Origin: Candidatus Heimdallarchaeota archaeon
GTDB lineage: Archaea; Asgardarchaeota; Heimdallarchaeia; JABLTI01
DNA length: 64,000 bases
Direction: 5' to 3'
NCBI GenBank assembly: GCA_019058275.1
Contig: JAHLVW010000061.1
Span: forward strand, 27,656 to 91,655
The notes beneath the pieces were generated by a model. It worked only from the letters and a program-made list of their open reading frames with translations, was not told the origin of the DNA and ran no database searches. How positions within the stretch are numbered: position 1 is the stretch's first letter; each line of letters starts with the position of its first letter. A program made the position numbers and the translations under genes. Positions 36,618 through 45,173 of this stretch are shown piece by piece.

Positions 36618-37460
36618 TTAGGACCCATATGCTCTTTTTTCATATTCTGCTGATTTGTCATAATCTTCAGCTTCTTCATAAGCAGAAGCTAGATTATGTA
36701 GAGCTTCAAAATACTCTGGTTCAATATCTACTGCTTTTTTGAAGCATTCAATTGCTCCAGATAAATCACCTATCATTGCAAAGACAACTCCTAGATTATT
36801 ATAAGCAAGATGATATTGTGGATTTAATTTAATTGATCTTTCAAAAAGCTTAATCGCTTTCTCATATTTTTTACGATCAACTAAAATCAAACCAAAGAAA
36901 TTATATGGTTCGTAATAATTTGGATCAATAGCTAATGCTTTTTTGAAGAATTTTATTGCTTCTTCTTGATCACCAAGTTGCATATATGCTCTCCCTAAAG
37001 TATTGTATGCAATGTGATAATTGGAATTAATAATTAAAGCTCTTTGACAAACATCTATTGCTTGTTGATAATTTCCTTGCTCAATATAACTGATTCCTAA
37101 ATTGACCATTGCTTCATAGTAATCAGGTTTTATATCAAGTGCTTCTAAGAAACAAGCAATTGCAATGTCATCTTGATCTAGTTTAGAATAATTTGTCCCT
37201 AAATTCACCAATGCTTCCGGATAATCTGGATTAATCTCGAGAGCTTTTCTGTAGCATTCAATACCTTCTGTTTGATTATCTTTACAGTCATAGGCTAATC
37301 CTAAAAGAAACCAAGCACGACAATTTTCTGGTTGTAGTTCAATTGCTTTTTGGAAAAACTCTAACGCATTTTCAAACTTACCACTTTGAATACCAGCAAC
37401 TAACCCCATCTCGAGTAATTCTTCAGGATTTTCTATCTCTTTTATACCCCTGTTAGCCAT
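36618..37460 (-). CDS. Tetratricopeptide-repeat protein
   Basis: About 280 residues made of seven consecutive TPR units of 34 residues, for example AWFLLGLAYDCKDNQTEGIE, ALVNLGTNYSKLDQDDIAIA, AMVNLGISYIEQGNYQQAID, AYNTLGRAYMQLGDQEEAIK, and AYNNLGVVFAMIGDLSGAIE. The W-LG-Y-A-P spacing is textbook. It is a cytosolic scaffold with no attached enzyme domain. A start at 37526 is possible, but the ATG at 37460 follows GAGGAG and starts just before the repeats. A scaffold function near the actin homologue (0.7 kb away) is a tempting but unsupported thought. Confidence 0.85.
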   Translation of the reverse strand: MANRGIKEIENPEELLEMGLVAGIQSGKFENALEFFQKAIELQPENCRAWFLLGLAYDCKDNQTEGIECYRKALEINPDYPEALVNLGTNYSKLDQDDIAIACFLEALDIKPDYYEAMVNLGISYIEQGNYQQAIDVCQRALIINSNYHIAYNTLGRAYMQLGDQEEAIKFFKKALAIDPNYYEPYNFFGLILVDRKKYEKAIKLFERSIKLNPQYHLAYNNLGVVFAMIGDLSGAIECFKKAVDIEPEYFEALHNLASAYEEAEDYDKSAEYEKRAYGS

Positions 37461-37663
37461 TCTTTTTTCTCCTCTTTTTTTCTGGTATTCAATTTTTATT
37501 ATTTCAATATTAACTAAGACATACATACATATTTGTCAAATAATAACTTTTAACAGTAAAAGCTAATTTAGTGAGTTCTACTTCTAAAGTTTGAATCTAT
37601 ATATAATTCAATTTCGAAATGGGCAAATTTCGTGACAAAAAATGAGAAGAATATCTGGTTTTC

Positions 37664-38083
37664 TTAGATTTTACCAGTAATTTTCATGTGTTCAACTTTT
37701 AAGCATTTATTCATTACAAATTTGATATTGTGTTCTTCTGCGATTTTTTTCGCTTCATCATTTGAAATACCTAGTTGTAACCAGATGAGTTTTGGTTTAA
37801 TTTTTACAGCACTTTCAACAACTTTTGGTGTTTCTTCACTCGAACGAAAGACATCAACAATATCGATTGGAATTGGAATCTCTGCCAGACTACGATAAAC
37901 TTTCTCTCCAAAGATTTTATCAGCAGAAGGATTTACAGGTATGATTTTATAACCTTGATCTTTCAAATATTTAGGAATCGCATGAGCTGCTTTTTCAGGA
38001 TTTCTTGATGCACCTACAACAGCAATAGTTTTACTTTCTTTAATTATTTTAACAATTTCTTTTTCTAAACTCATTTTCATCAC
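37664..38083 (-). CDS. CoA-binding domain protein (YccU-like)
   Basis: A 139-residue Rossmann protein of the CoA_binding_2 family. It has TIAVVGASRNPEKAAHAIPKY near residue 14 and IIPVNPSADKIFGEKVYRSL, followed by VDVFRSSEETPKVV and WLQLGISNDEAKKIAEEHN, and a final VMNKCLKVEH. This order matches the stand-alone form of the CoA-binding domain of succinyl-CoA synthetase. Such proteins are thought to sense or carry CoA. No ligase partner is nearby. Confidence 0.85.
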   Translation of the reverse strand: MMKMSLEKEIVKIIKESKTIAVVGASRNPEKAAHAIPKYLKDQGYKIIPVNPSADKIFGEKVYRSLAEIPIPIDIVDVFRSSEETPKVVESAVKIKPKLIWLQLGISNDEAKKIAEEHNIKFVMNKCLKVEHMKITGKI

Positions 38084-38165
38084 AGATTATAGTTAGATAT
38101 GATTATTTAAAATATTAATTAGTTAAAATGTATACCCTAGGTTTTAGCAAAAACTCCCGGGATTG

Positions 38166-39329
38166 TTAGAGAAATAGATCATATTCCCCAATCTCAAAGT
38201 CTTCCTTGGAACGCCAATAATTTTGAAATGCTTCTAAGCAACATAATTTTGATGCTCCAATAAAAGGCATTAAATCAGAATTTTGTGAGCTGTGTATACA
38301 AATGGAGTCTTTTTGATTTGGCATTGAAGACTTCAATTCATCTTCTATCCTTTTCTTCAATCCAATAAATTTCGTTCCACCACCTGTTAAGCAGATATTC
38401 CCACACATTTCATCCCATAATTTAGTATTTAGACTCTTAATAACATACACAATTGCTTGAGATAGTGTTACCTCATTCATATCGTATTTGTTTCCTTCAA
38501 AGTCACTTCTTGGGCATGATTCAACTTTTTCTGAGAAAAATTTCTTGAAGAAGAAAAGTTCTGGTAATTTCCATCTTTCAGATCCAAGTTTGAAGACATC
38601 TTTTCCGATAGAATAGCTTATTGTCTTATCTTCACTATCAGCTATTTTTTGGTTATGATTTCTAACATAGCAGTAATTTTCTTTTATATCTCTAACAAAC
38701 ATAGCATCAATAGAACCCTCATATCCTTGTTTTTGTAACCAAGTTCCAAGTTGCAATGTTAACTCAAAACCACCAAACGAAATCTGAGCAACATGTTCCC
38801 ATAATATTGCTGTTTGGTATATTGGTACAATTCGTATTTGTGAAAACCCTATGTCAACAATTAATGCAGTCAATTTCCTTATCTGTGGTACAAATGCTAC
38901 TAATGAGAGAAATGGATCTGAAACAACAGCTAGCTTCTCAGCTAGAAATTCATCATAGAAATAGTCTTGAACTAAATCTCTAAATGGGCATTCTGTTAAT
39001 TCAGCTGTTGGTAAACTTAGCAGTATTGGATTATGAACAGGATTTATTTTTAGTTTTTTTACACTTACTTGCCAATAAGCTTTTAACAATTCTTCATTTG
39101 TTGGAGTGCTCCCATCAAGTGGAAAACGCCTAATCCTAGTTCTTAAATCAACAAGTTGTTCTGGGAAGACAAGACGAGGATACTTCTCTCCACAAATTCC
39201 AATTTTTGTACTTGATGCACCATGAATAATAAGTACTGGTGTTAAATCCAATTCAACCTTAGGTTCATCTTCAATTGCTATTTTGCGTTTGTCTTGTCTT
39301 TTCAATCTGCTGGAAAACAAATGTATCAA
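38166..39329 (-). CDS. Actin-related protein (Asgard actin homologue)
   Basis: 387 residues that can be aligned by eye with eukaryotic actin over nearly the full length. In order: PRLVFPEQLVDLRTR (actin PRAVFPSIVGRPR), LSLPTAELTECPFRD (LLTEAPLNPK), SDPFLSLVAFV (IQAVLSLYASG), LIVDIGFSQIRIVPIY (VLDSGDGVTHTVPIYEG), FGGFELTLQLGTWL (GRDLTDYLMKIL), KENYCYV (KEKLCYVA), ICLTGGGTKFIGLKKRIEDE (VLSGGTTMYPGIADRMQKE), and LEAFQNYWRSKEDFEIGEYD (LSTFQQMWISKQEYDESGP). Loop 1 is degraded (HGASS versus NGSG) and loop 2 is DIGFS rather than DSGDG, so this is a divergent Arp-like form, possibly with altered ATP turnover. The start is a TTG. It is divergent from gatE. Confidence 0.85.
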   Translation of the reverse strand: MIHLFSSRLKRQDKRKIAIEDEPKVELDLTPVLIIHGASSTKIGICGEKYPRLVFPEQLVDLRTRIRRFPLDGSTPTNEELLKAYWQVSVKKLKINPVHNPILLSLPTAELTECPFRDLVQDYFYDEFLAEKLAVVSDPFLSLVAFVPQIRKLTALIVDIGFSQIRIVPIYQTAILWEHVAQISFGGFELTLQLGTWLQKQGYEGSIDAMFVRDIKENYCYVRNHNQKIADSEDKTISYSIGKDVFKLGSERWKLPELFFFKKFFSEKVESCPRSDFEGNKYDMNEVTLSQAIVYVIKSLNTKLWDEMCGNICLTGGGTKFIGLKKRIEDELKSSMPNQKDSICIHSSQNSDLMPFIGASKLCCLEAFQNYWRSKEDFEIGEYDLFL

Positions 39330-39572
39330 CCTTATTTCAGTGTAGTATCAAGATTACTTGATCAAGAGTATCCTCTAATGATAGTTAGATAACTAATTTC
39401 ACATAAAAAAAGGATTTTGTTGGTAGAAATTCATGGAATCTATTTTGTTACATGAAATAAAGTTTTTTAACCAATTATTTTATCAATGATTTCTGAATAG
39501 AATTATTCCTCTATTATATGAAGCAGGTTCAATTATCTTTAAGATAGTTAATAATTCAAGCTGTGAGAATTT

Positions 39573-41558
39573 ATGCTAGAACTCGATAAAATAAATTTCA
39601 AGAAAATGGGATTCCTTGCTGGTTTGGAAGTCCACCATCAAATTGATACTAAAAGAAAGCTATTTTGTAATTGTGAACCTATCCTCTGTGATGGTCAACC
39701 TGATTATCTTTTTGAAAGATATTTTCGTCCAGTACTGGGCGAAATGGGTGATTTTGATGCTGGCATGCTAATTGAATTTGAAAAAGGTTATCGAGTTATC
39801 TATCATGCTTTTGAAAAATCAGTTTGTTGTTATGAACAAGATGAGCAGCCACCATTTTGGCCAGACAACGAAGCAATGTATATGGGATATGAACTAGCTC
39901 ATTGGCTAAATTTTTCAGCATTAGTAGATGAAGTAGTTGTCTCGAGAAAGCAGTATTTAGATGGATCAATTACAACTGGTTTTCAAAGAACCATGATTGT
40001 TGCTAGAGATGGCTGGATTCCAGTTAATGGAAAAAAGATTCGAATATCTAATCTTACTGTTGAAGAAGACGCTGCTAGGAAAATTAAAACTGAGAATTTT
40101 GGTCGAACAGTTTACTATAATTTAGACCGCTTAGGTATTCCATTAGTAGAGGTAATTACAGATCACAGAGATTGTGATAATCCTCATGATTTGCGACAAT
40201 TAGCTGAATACATAGGATTAACATTGCGTTTGAATGAAATAGGACGACGTGGAATTGGTTCTGTTCGTCAAGATGTTAATCTAAGTATTAAAGGTGGAAA
40301 TCGTGTAGAAATAAAAGGTGTACAGGATCTTTATACATTTGATGAGCTTGCTCGTAGAGAAGTTGCTAGACAAGACATGTTAATTAAAATTGCAGGAATG
40401 TTAAAAGAAAGAGGTTTAACAAAAGAAGAACTTGAACATACTTACATTGATTTGACAGATAATTTTGATCCAAAAATTATTCCCAAAAATTACATCCTAA
40501 TGGGCATACGTATACCCAAACTTGGTGGGATTTTAGGTTTGGAAATTCAACCTGATAAGGATTTTGGTCAAGATATCTTAGAAAAAACTGAATTAATTTC
40601 AGGAATTCCACGATGCTACCTTTTCCATTCAGATGAAATGAATCCAAAGGCATTTAGAAAAATACAACATGAGAAGAAGAGAGCAAATAAGGAGGAATTT
40701 AAAGAGAATTTCTTTTTCCAAAATCTATCAGCTGATTTAGATAAAAAGATTAGAAAATCACTTAATTTGAAAAAAGATGATGCTTATTGTTTAGCTATGG
40801 GTCCACAAAAGTGGGTTATTCATGCCATGAAGAAAGTTATTGAAAGAACAAAAATGGCTCTTGATGGTGTCCCCGAAGAAACAAGAAGATTTCTCCCAAA
40901 TTGCAATACAGAATTTCTTAGGGTTATCCATGGAAAAGATCGTTTGTATCCTGATACAGATACTCCTCCTATAGATATGGATATGGAGAAAGTTAAACAT
41001 CTCAAAGAAAAAGTAGGTAAGAGACCTTGGGAGTATGTAAAAGAACTAGAAGAGAAATATGGTTTTTCATATGAACAAAGTGTCAAGCTTATTCGTCATG
41101 AAAGAGTAGAGGATATTGTTACACTTATTGAAAAGCATAAATTTGAACCTAATCGTTGCTTTACTCTACTAGAAGAAATTTTGCTTTCACTAACTAGAGA
41201 GGGTTTAGATACAAAATCACTGACTATTGATAGGTTAACAGAGATTCTAGATGGATCCTATAAAGGAGACTATGATTTTAATCAGATTCCAAACATTTTG
41301 CGATTAATAATAAAGAATCCGAAAAAGAGATTGAAACAAGTCTTATCAGATTTGAAAATTAAAAAAACAACTGAAAAAGAAATCATACAATTTTATGAAG
41401 AGTCGGTTAAAGAAATACAAAAACACCCAAAAATGAAGGAATTCAAAAAAGAGGAGTTAGCGGAGAAAATTACAGGGATAATAATGAGAAGAATAAATGG
41501 GGCTTTTTCTGGGAAAAGAATTTACGAAATTGTTCTTTCAAAATTGGAGATAAAGTGA
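39573..41558 (+). CDS. gatE: Glu-tRNA(Gln) amidotransferase subunit E
   Basis: A 661-residue GatE, the tRNA-binding and kinase subunit of the archaeal GatDE complex, which turns Glu-tRNA(Gln) into Gln-tRNA(Gln). It starts with GFLAGLEVHHQIDTKRKLFC, the conserved Zn/Mg-binding cradle of GatB/GatE. LTVEEDAARKI, GRTVYYNLDRLGIPLVEVIT and GIGSVRQDVNLSIKGGNRVEIKG-type segments follow, then a GAD-like insert and the YqeY-like helical tail. GatE is found only in archaea, which fixes the domain of life. It is followed after 17 bases by gatD. Confidence 0.95.
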   Translation: MLELDKINFKKMGFLAGLEVHHQIDTKRKLFCNCEPILCDGQPDYLFERYFRPVLGEMGDFDAGMLIEFEKGYRVIYHAFEKSVCCYEQDEQPPFWPDNEAMYMGYELAHWLNFSALVDEVVVSRKQYLDGSITTGFQRTMIVARDGWIPVNGKKIRISNLTVEEDAARKIKTENFGRTVYYNLDRLGIPLVEVITDHRDCDNPHDLRQLAEYIGLTLRLNEIGRRGIGSVRQDVNLSIKGGNRVEIKGVQDLYTFDELARREVARQDMLIKIAGMLKERGLTKEELEHTYIDLTDNFDPKIIPKNYILMGIRIPKLGGILGLEIQPDKDFGQDILEKTELISGIPRCYLFHSDEMNPKAFRKIQHEKKRANKEEFKENFFFQNLSADLDKKIRKSLNLKKDDAYCLAMGPQKWVIHAMKKVIERTKMALDGVPEETRRFLPNCNTEFLRVIHGKDRLYPDTDTPPIDMDMEKVKHLKEKVGKRPWEYVKELEEKYGFSYEQSVKLIRHERVEDIVTLIEKHKFEPNRCFTLLEEILLSLTREGLDTKSLTIDRLTEILDGSYKGDYDFNQIPNILRLIIKNPKKRLKQVLSDLKIKKTTEKEIIQFYEESVKEIQKHPKMKEFKKEELAEKITGIIMRRINGAFSGKRIYEIVLSKLEIK

Positions 41559-41575
41559 TTTAACAGTAGGTGTGT

Positions 41576-43027
41576 ATGTTGAGCGATAAAAAAGATTTAA
41601 GCAAAAAACAAAAACAAACAAGAGACCCAATGGGTTACAAAGGAAAGCTTCGTAAAAGACTAGAGATTGAAAAAGTTGGCGTATGGAGTCAAGTTCGAGT
41701 GAAAAAGGGAGATGCAAATTATGAAGGAGTTATACTCCCACGAAGTGAACATACATCTGAAGGATACCTTGTGCTTAAAGTTGATACTGGTTACAATGTA
41801 GGGATAAAAATAACCGATGATACAACAATTGAAGAATACGGTTACAAAGAAGGGAAGTATAAACTACCAGATGTAGATGTGAAATTTAAAGAAGGTCTTC
41901 CAAATGTTACTCTTTTAGGAACTGGAGGAACAGTAGCCTCAAGATTAGATTACAGAACCGGTGCAGTTCTACCTGCTTTTACTCCTGAGGAACTATTCAG
42001 TGCTGTTCCAGAATTAATCGATATATGCAACCTTACACCTAAGAAGATTTATTCTTTACTTTCTGAAAATTTCCAGCCAGAGTACTGGGCGAAAACTGCT
42101 GAAGCTGTTATGAAGGAATTTGAAAGTGGTACCAATGGTGTTATTATTGGTCATGGAACAGATACAATGAGCTATACTGGTTCTGCTTTATCATTTATGT
42201 TCCAGAATCAAGCTGCTCCAATAGTTATTGTTGGTTCGCAAAGAAGTAGTGATCGACCATCAAGTGATGGACCACTTAATATCATAAATGCAAGTACAAT
42301 TGCTGGGTATGTTGATCTTGCAGAAACAGTTGTTTGTATGCATGGTGGAACAAATGATTCTTACAATTTAATCCATAGAGGAACTCGAGTAAGAAAAATG
42401 CATTCTAGTAGGAGAGATGCTTTTAGAACACTAAGTGATATACCTTTAGGTGTTATTGATGCTAATCAGAAAGTAACTTTCTTGAAAGATGATGTCAAAC
42501 GAAGAGGGGATATATCTGATATGTGGGTTGATACAAAAATAGATCCAAAAGTAGCAATGCTCTATTTCTATCCTGGCATGGATCCAGATATGCTTCATTC
42601 AGTAATTGATAATGAATATCATGGAGTTATTTTCATAGGAACTGGTTTAGGTCATGTAAATACAGATATGTATCCCGCTCTTGAACGTGCTCAAGAAGAA
42701 GAAATTCCGATTTGTATTGTGGTTGAGCCATTATATGGTTTCACTAATTTACGGGTATATGAAACTGGTAGAGATATGTTAGCTCGTGGAGTTTTTGAGG
42801 GTGCTAATATGATACCATGTACTGCTTATGCTAAAATGATCTGGACACTTGGTCATACTCGAGATGTTAAAGAAGTAGAAAAAATAATGACCACAAATAT
42901 AGCTGGAGAGATTACTGATAGAGAACTAAATAAAGGCTATATGCTTATGCAGGGTGTTGAACCTGGTTTAAATGATATACTAAAGCTAGTTGATCAAAAT
43001 CCTAAAGAGCATCGTTGGGGAATCTGA
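41576..43027 (+). CDS. gatD: Glu-tRNA(Gln) amidotransferase subunit D
   Basis: About 483 residues. The N-terminal GatD-specific barrel (VWSQVRVKKGDANYEGVILP) precedes an L-asparaginase-type domain that releases ammonia from Gln or Asn. Its catalytic motifs are LLGTGGTVASRLDYRTGAV (first Thr) and GVIIGHGTDTMSYTGSALSF (second Thr and Asp), with a C-terminal HTRDVKEVEKIM stretch. The ammonia passes to GatE. The ATG at 41576 is preferred; an earlier GTG at 41570 exists. It forms an operon with gatE and ends at a hairpin. Confidence 0.95.
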   Translation: MLSDKKDLSKKQKQTRDPMGYKGKLRKRLEIEKVGVWSQVRVKKGDANYEGVILPRSEHTSEGYLVLKVDTGYNVGIKITDDTTIEEYGYKEGKYKLPDVDVKFKEGLPNVTLLGTGGTVASRLDYRTGAVLPAFTPEELFSAVPELIDICNLTPKKIYSLLSENFQPEYWAKTAEAVMKEFESGTNGVIIGHGTDTMSYTGSALSFMFQNQAAPIVIVGSQRSSDRPSSDGPLNIINASTIAGYVDLAETVVCMHGGTNDSYNLIHRGTRVRKMHSSRRDAFRTLSDIPLGVIDANQKVTFLKDDVKRRGDISDMWVDTKIDPKVAMLYFYPGMDPDMLHSVIDNEYHGVIFIGTGLGHVNTDMYPALERAQEEEIPICIVVEPLYGFTNLRVYETGRDMLARGVFEGANMIPCTAYAKMIWTLGHTRDVKEVEKIMTTNIAGEITDRELNKGYMLMQGVEPGLNDILKLVDQNPKEHRWGI

Positions 43028-43038
43028 GTAATTTCATT

Positions 43039-43084
43039 AGACCTTATAAGAAAAATATTGTTGATGCTAATCCAAATAAGGTCT
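43039..43084. terminator. Hairpin between gatD and the convergent flavoprotein
   Basis: AGACCTTAT (43039-43047) is the reverse complement of ATAAGGTCT (43076-43084). The 9-bp stem has a long 28-base loop and includes the last codons of the convergent gene. It could act on both transcripts; the long loop lowers my confidence. Confidence 0.35.
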
Positions 43085-43744
43085 AGCATCAGCATCTTCA
43101 CCCTTTTCTTTTGCTACTTTACGCCAATGTCTTGTGTTAATTTTCGTGATTGGTTTCTTTAGAATCTTCCAATAAAACATTCCAGGTAAAACTCTCGGAG
43201 CCATATCTGGTAAATCTGTTTCTGATATAACAGCATCAGCTAAATTATCCAAGATACCTCTCATAATATCTGCTTCTTTTCCAAGATCATGCATTTGTTT
43301 CCCCCATCTTCCTTTGAACATTTCTCCTGCTTCGACAGCAAGACTACCTGCCCACTTTAAACCGACAATTTCAGCAAATTTATGATAAATTGGGATTGCA
43401 GCAGCAGTAATTTGTGCTGATTCTGGAAGTCCACTATTAATAATTGGTATGAATCGTTTTTCTTCTAAGTTCATATTCTTTGCAGCAATAAGTTCCATTA
43501 GTTTGATTATGATGTACGGCTGACAATCACCATAAAGTGGAGTTGTTAGAATGATAACATTGGAATCATTAATTTCATTCATCATTTGTTGAATTTTTTC
43601 ATCACTTGCGAGTTGAGTTCTTACTATAAGAGTACTGGTATCAAGTCCTTTTTCTTGTAACTTATCTTCAAGATATTTCCCAAAACTAAATGAAGTACTC
43701 TTTTTCCCCCTTGGACTACCAATTAAGAACAATACTTTGGTCAT
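43067..43744 (-). CDS. NADPH-dependent FMN reductase-like flavoprotein
   Basis: 225 residues of the flavodoxin-like reductase fold. The FMN phosphate loop LFLIGSPRGKKSTSFSFGKY lies at residues 5-24, and NVIILTTPLYGDCQPYIIIKL is the second flavin loop. The C-terminus (ILKKPITKINTRHWRKVAKE) is longer than in simple reductases. It overlaps the upstream flavoprotein gene by 4 bases (ATGA), so the two are translated together and may be a heteromeric pair. Confidence 0.75.
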   Translation of the reverse strand: MTKVLFLIGSPRGKKSTSFSFGKYLEDKLQEKGLDTSTLIVRTQLASDEKIQQMMNEINDSNVIILTTPLYGDCQPYIIIKLMELIAAKNMNLEEKRFIPIINSGLPESAQITAAAIPIYHKFAEIVGLKWAGSLAVEAGEMFKGRWGKQMHDLGKEADIMRGILDNLADAVISETDLPDMAPRVLPGMFYWKILKKPITKINTRHWRKVAKEKGEDADARPYLD

Positions 43745-44325
43745 TTTTTCAACTCCATTTCATCTATCATCTGTTTTATTCTCTCCTGTTTTACTTCATC
43801 ATCTTTTTGAAAAATGTAAGTTTTATATACAGGTGGAAAGTAATTCAGACTATTTCGATAAACGAGTGTTCTAAATAATTGCTCTTCTTCCTTATCCGAG
43901 TTCTCAGAAATACCAATTGCAAGAATAGATGGATAACTGTCATATCTTTTTAGGTGATGTGATTCACCATTTATTATTTGAACGCCAGGATGCAAAGTTC
44001 CCAATAGACGTTCAATAATTTTTTTCAGTTCAGAAGAATAACCACCAAAGGTTATTGGAGTTAAAAAGACTAAAAGATTGCTATTAACAACTTTCTTTTT
44101 AATCTCTTCGCCAATATCACCTTTTACTCCAGTACATATTCCAGGAGTCGTGTCCCAACACTTAAAACAGCCAGTACAACTTATTATTTTAATTTGATTC
44201 ATGATATATGAATCAGTTTTAATATTTTGAGTTTTAAATTCATGTTCCAATGCTTCTTGGATAGGTGCTAGTTGTGTTTGATGTTTTAAGCTGCCATTCA
44301 AAATAACTGCATTCAATTTAATCAT
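43741..44325 (-). CDS. Iron-sulfur-flavoprotein-like flavodoxin-fold protein
   Basis: 194 residues. AVILNGSLKHQTQLAPIQEA is the flavin phosphate loop. ISCTGCFKCWDTTPGICTG supplies the compact Cys motif of iron-sulfur flavoproteins and related NAD(P)H reductases, and LVFLTPITFGGYSSELKKII is the second flavin loop. It likely accepts electrons from ferredoxin or NAD(P)H and passes them to its coupled partner downstream. The ferritin gene lies 227 bases away on the other strand, which may hint at iron or oxygen handling. Confidence 0.75.
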   Translation of the reverse strand: MIKLNAVILNGSLKHQTQLAPIQEALEHEFKTQNIKTDSYIMNQIKIISCTGCFKCWDTTPGICTGVKGDIGEEIKKKVVNSNLLVFLTPITFGGYSSELKKIIERLLGTLHPGVQIINGESHHLKRYDSYPSILAIGISENSDKEEEQLFRTLVYRNSLNYFPPVYKTYIFQKDDEVKQERIKQMIDEMELKK

Positions 44326-44551
44326 AGTGAGAAATAGATATTCAAATTTATGAGTCTTTTTCTTTAGAAATATTGGGAATAAATATCAGTTTTTAAATAC
44401 ATAGTTTAGGAAATTATTAATTAAGGATGATTTTTTGAAGAAAGTAAGAAAGAATGCTTTTAAGAGTAATAAATCTACGTTGAAGAGAAAATAGTTGGAT
44501 AATATTAATACTATTTGAATTTCAAAACTAAAATTATGGGATGTTGATAAA

Positions 44552-45034
44552 ATGGCACTAATAAGTGAGAAAATGAATGAAGCCTTGAATGAACAGATCA
44601 AGGAAGAATTGGAATCTGGATATCTATATCTAAGTATGTCATTTTGGTTACAAGAAAAAGCATTTGGCAATTTGGCACATTGGTACTATGTTCAAGCACA
44701 AGAAGAATATTCACATGCTAAGAAATTTATCGATTATATAATAGATGCTGGCGGAACTATTGAACTAAAAGAGCTTAAGAAACCAAAATCAGATTGGAAA
44801 ACAATAAAAGAAATCATTGACGCAGGATTAGCTCATGAAAAACATATTACAGGAAAAATTGAAGAGCTATGGAATTTAATGGAGAAATTGGGAGAATTAC
44901 AACCAAGATCAATGTTAACATGGTTTATTGATGAACAAATCGAAGAAGAAGCTAATGCTCAAGAATTAATTGATAAATACACTGGTTTCAAGAATGATCA
45001 ATTATTTGATCACCATACACACCGTCAAGAATAA
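44552..45034 (+). CDS. Ferritin
   Basis: A 160-residue non-heme ferritin that oxidises Fe(II) and stores it as mineral in a 24-subunit shell. Ferroxidase ligands are visible: Glu in NEQIKEELESGYLYLSMSFW near residue 17, E-x2-H in QAQEEYSHAKKF near residue 50, and Glu/Gln in HITGKIEEL and DEQIEEEAN. The length fits bacterial and archaeal FtnA forms. It starts at the ATG at 44552 after a TTGAT, and ends at a near-perfect 12-bp hairpin terminator. Confidence 0.92.
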   Translation: MALISEKMNEALNEQIKEELESGYLYLSMSFWLQEKAFGNLAHWYYVQAQEEYSHAKKFIDYIIDAGGTIELKELKKPKSDWKTIKEIIDAGLAHEKHITGKIEELWNLMEKLGELQPRSMLTWFIDEQIEEEANAQELIDKYTGFKNDQLFDHHTHRQE

Positions 45035-45048
45035 ACAAATTTTTTTCT

Positions 45049-45090
45049 AGGTAAACGAATTATCATTCGTTTTCCTAATCTATTTCTTTT
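45049..45090 (+). terminator. Terminator hairpin after ferritin
   Basis: AGGTAAACGAAT (45049-45060) pairs with ATTCGTTTTCCT (45065-45076), one mismatch, with a 4-base loop, followed by T-rich sequence. It lies 15 bases after the ferritin stop codon. Confidence 0.6.
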
Positions 45091-45173
45091 CTGTTTACTA
45101 ACTAAACAAGATTTTTATTACTCAAATTCAGCTTTAAATTGATTTGAATTCATCTAAAGGAATTTAGAATTTT

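Noticed and set aside
37664..39329. A functional link among the TPR protein, CoA-binding protein and actin homologue
   Set aside because: They lie on one strand but are separated by more than 80 bases each, with separate upstream regions and no shared theme, so adjacency alone is not enough.
44386..44670. Minus-strand frame overlapping the ferritin start
   Set aside because: It is antisense to the ferritin N-terminus and rich in Phe, Ser and Leu as expected from a shadow; no ribosome site.
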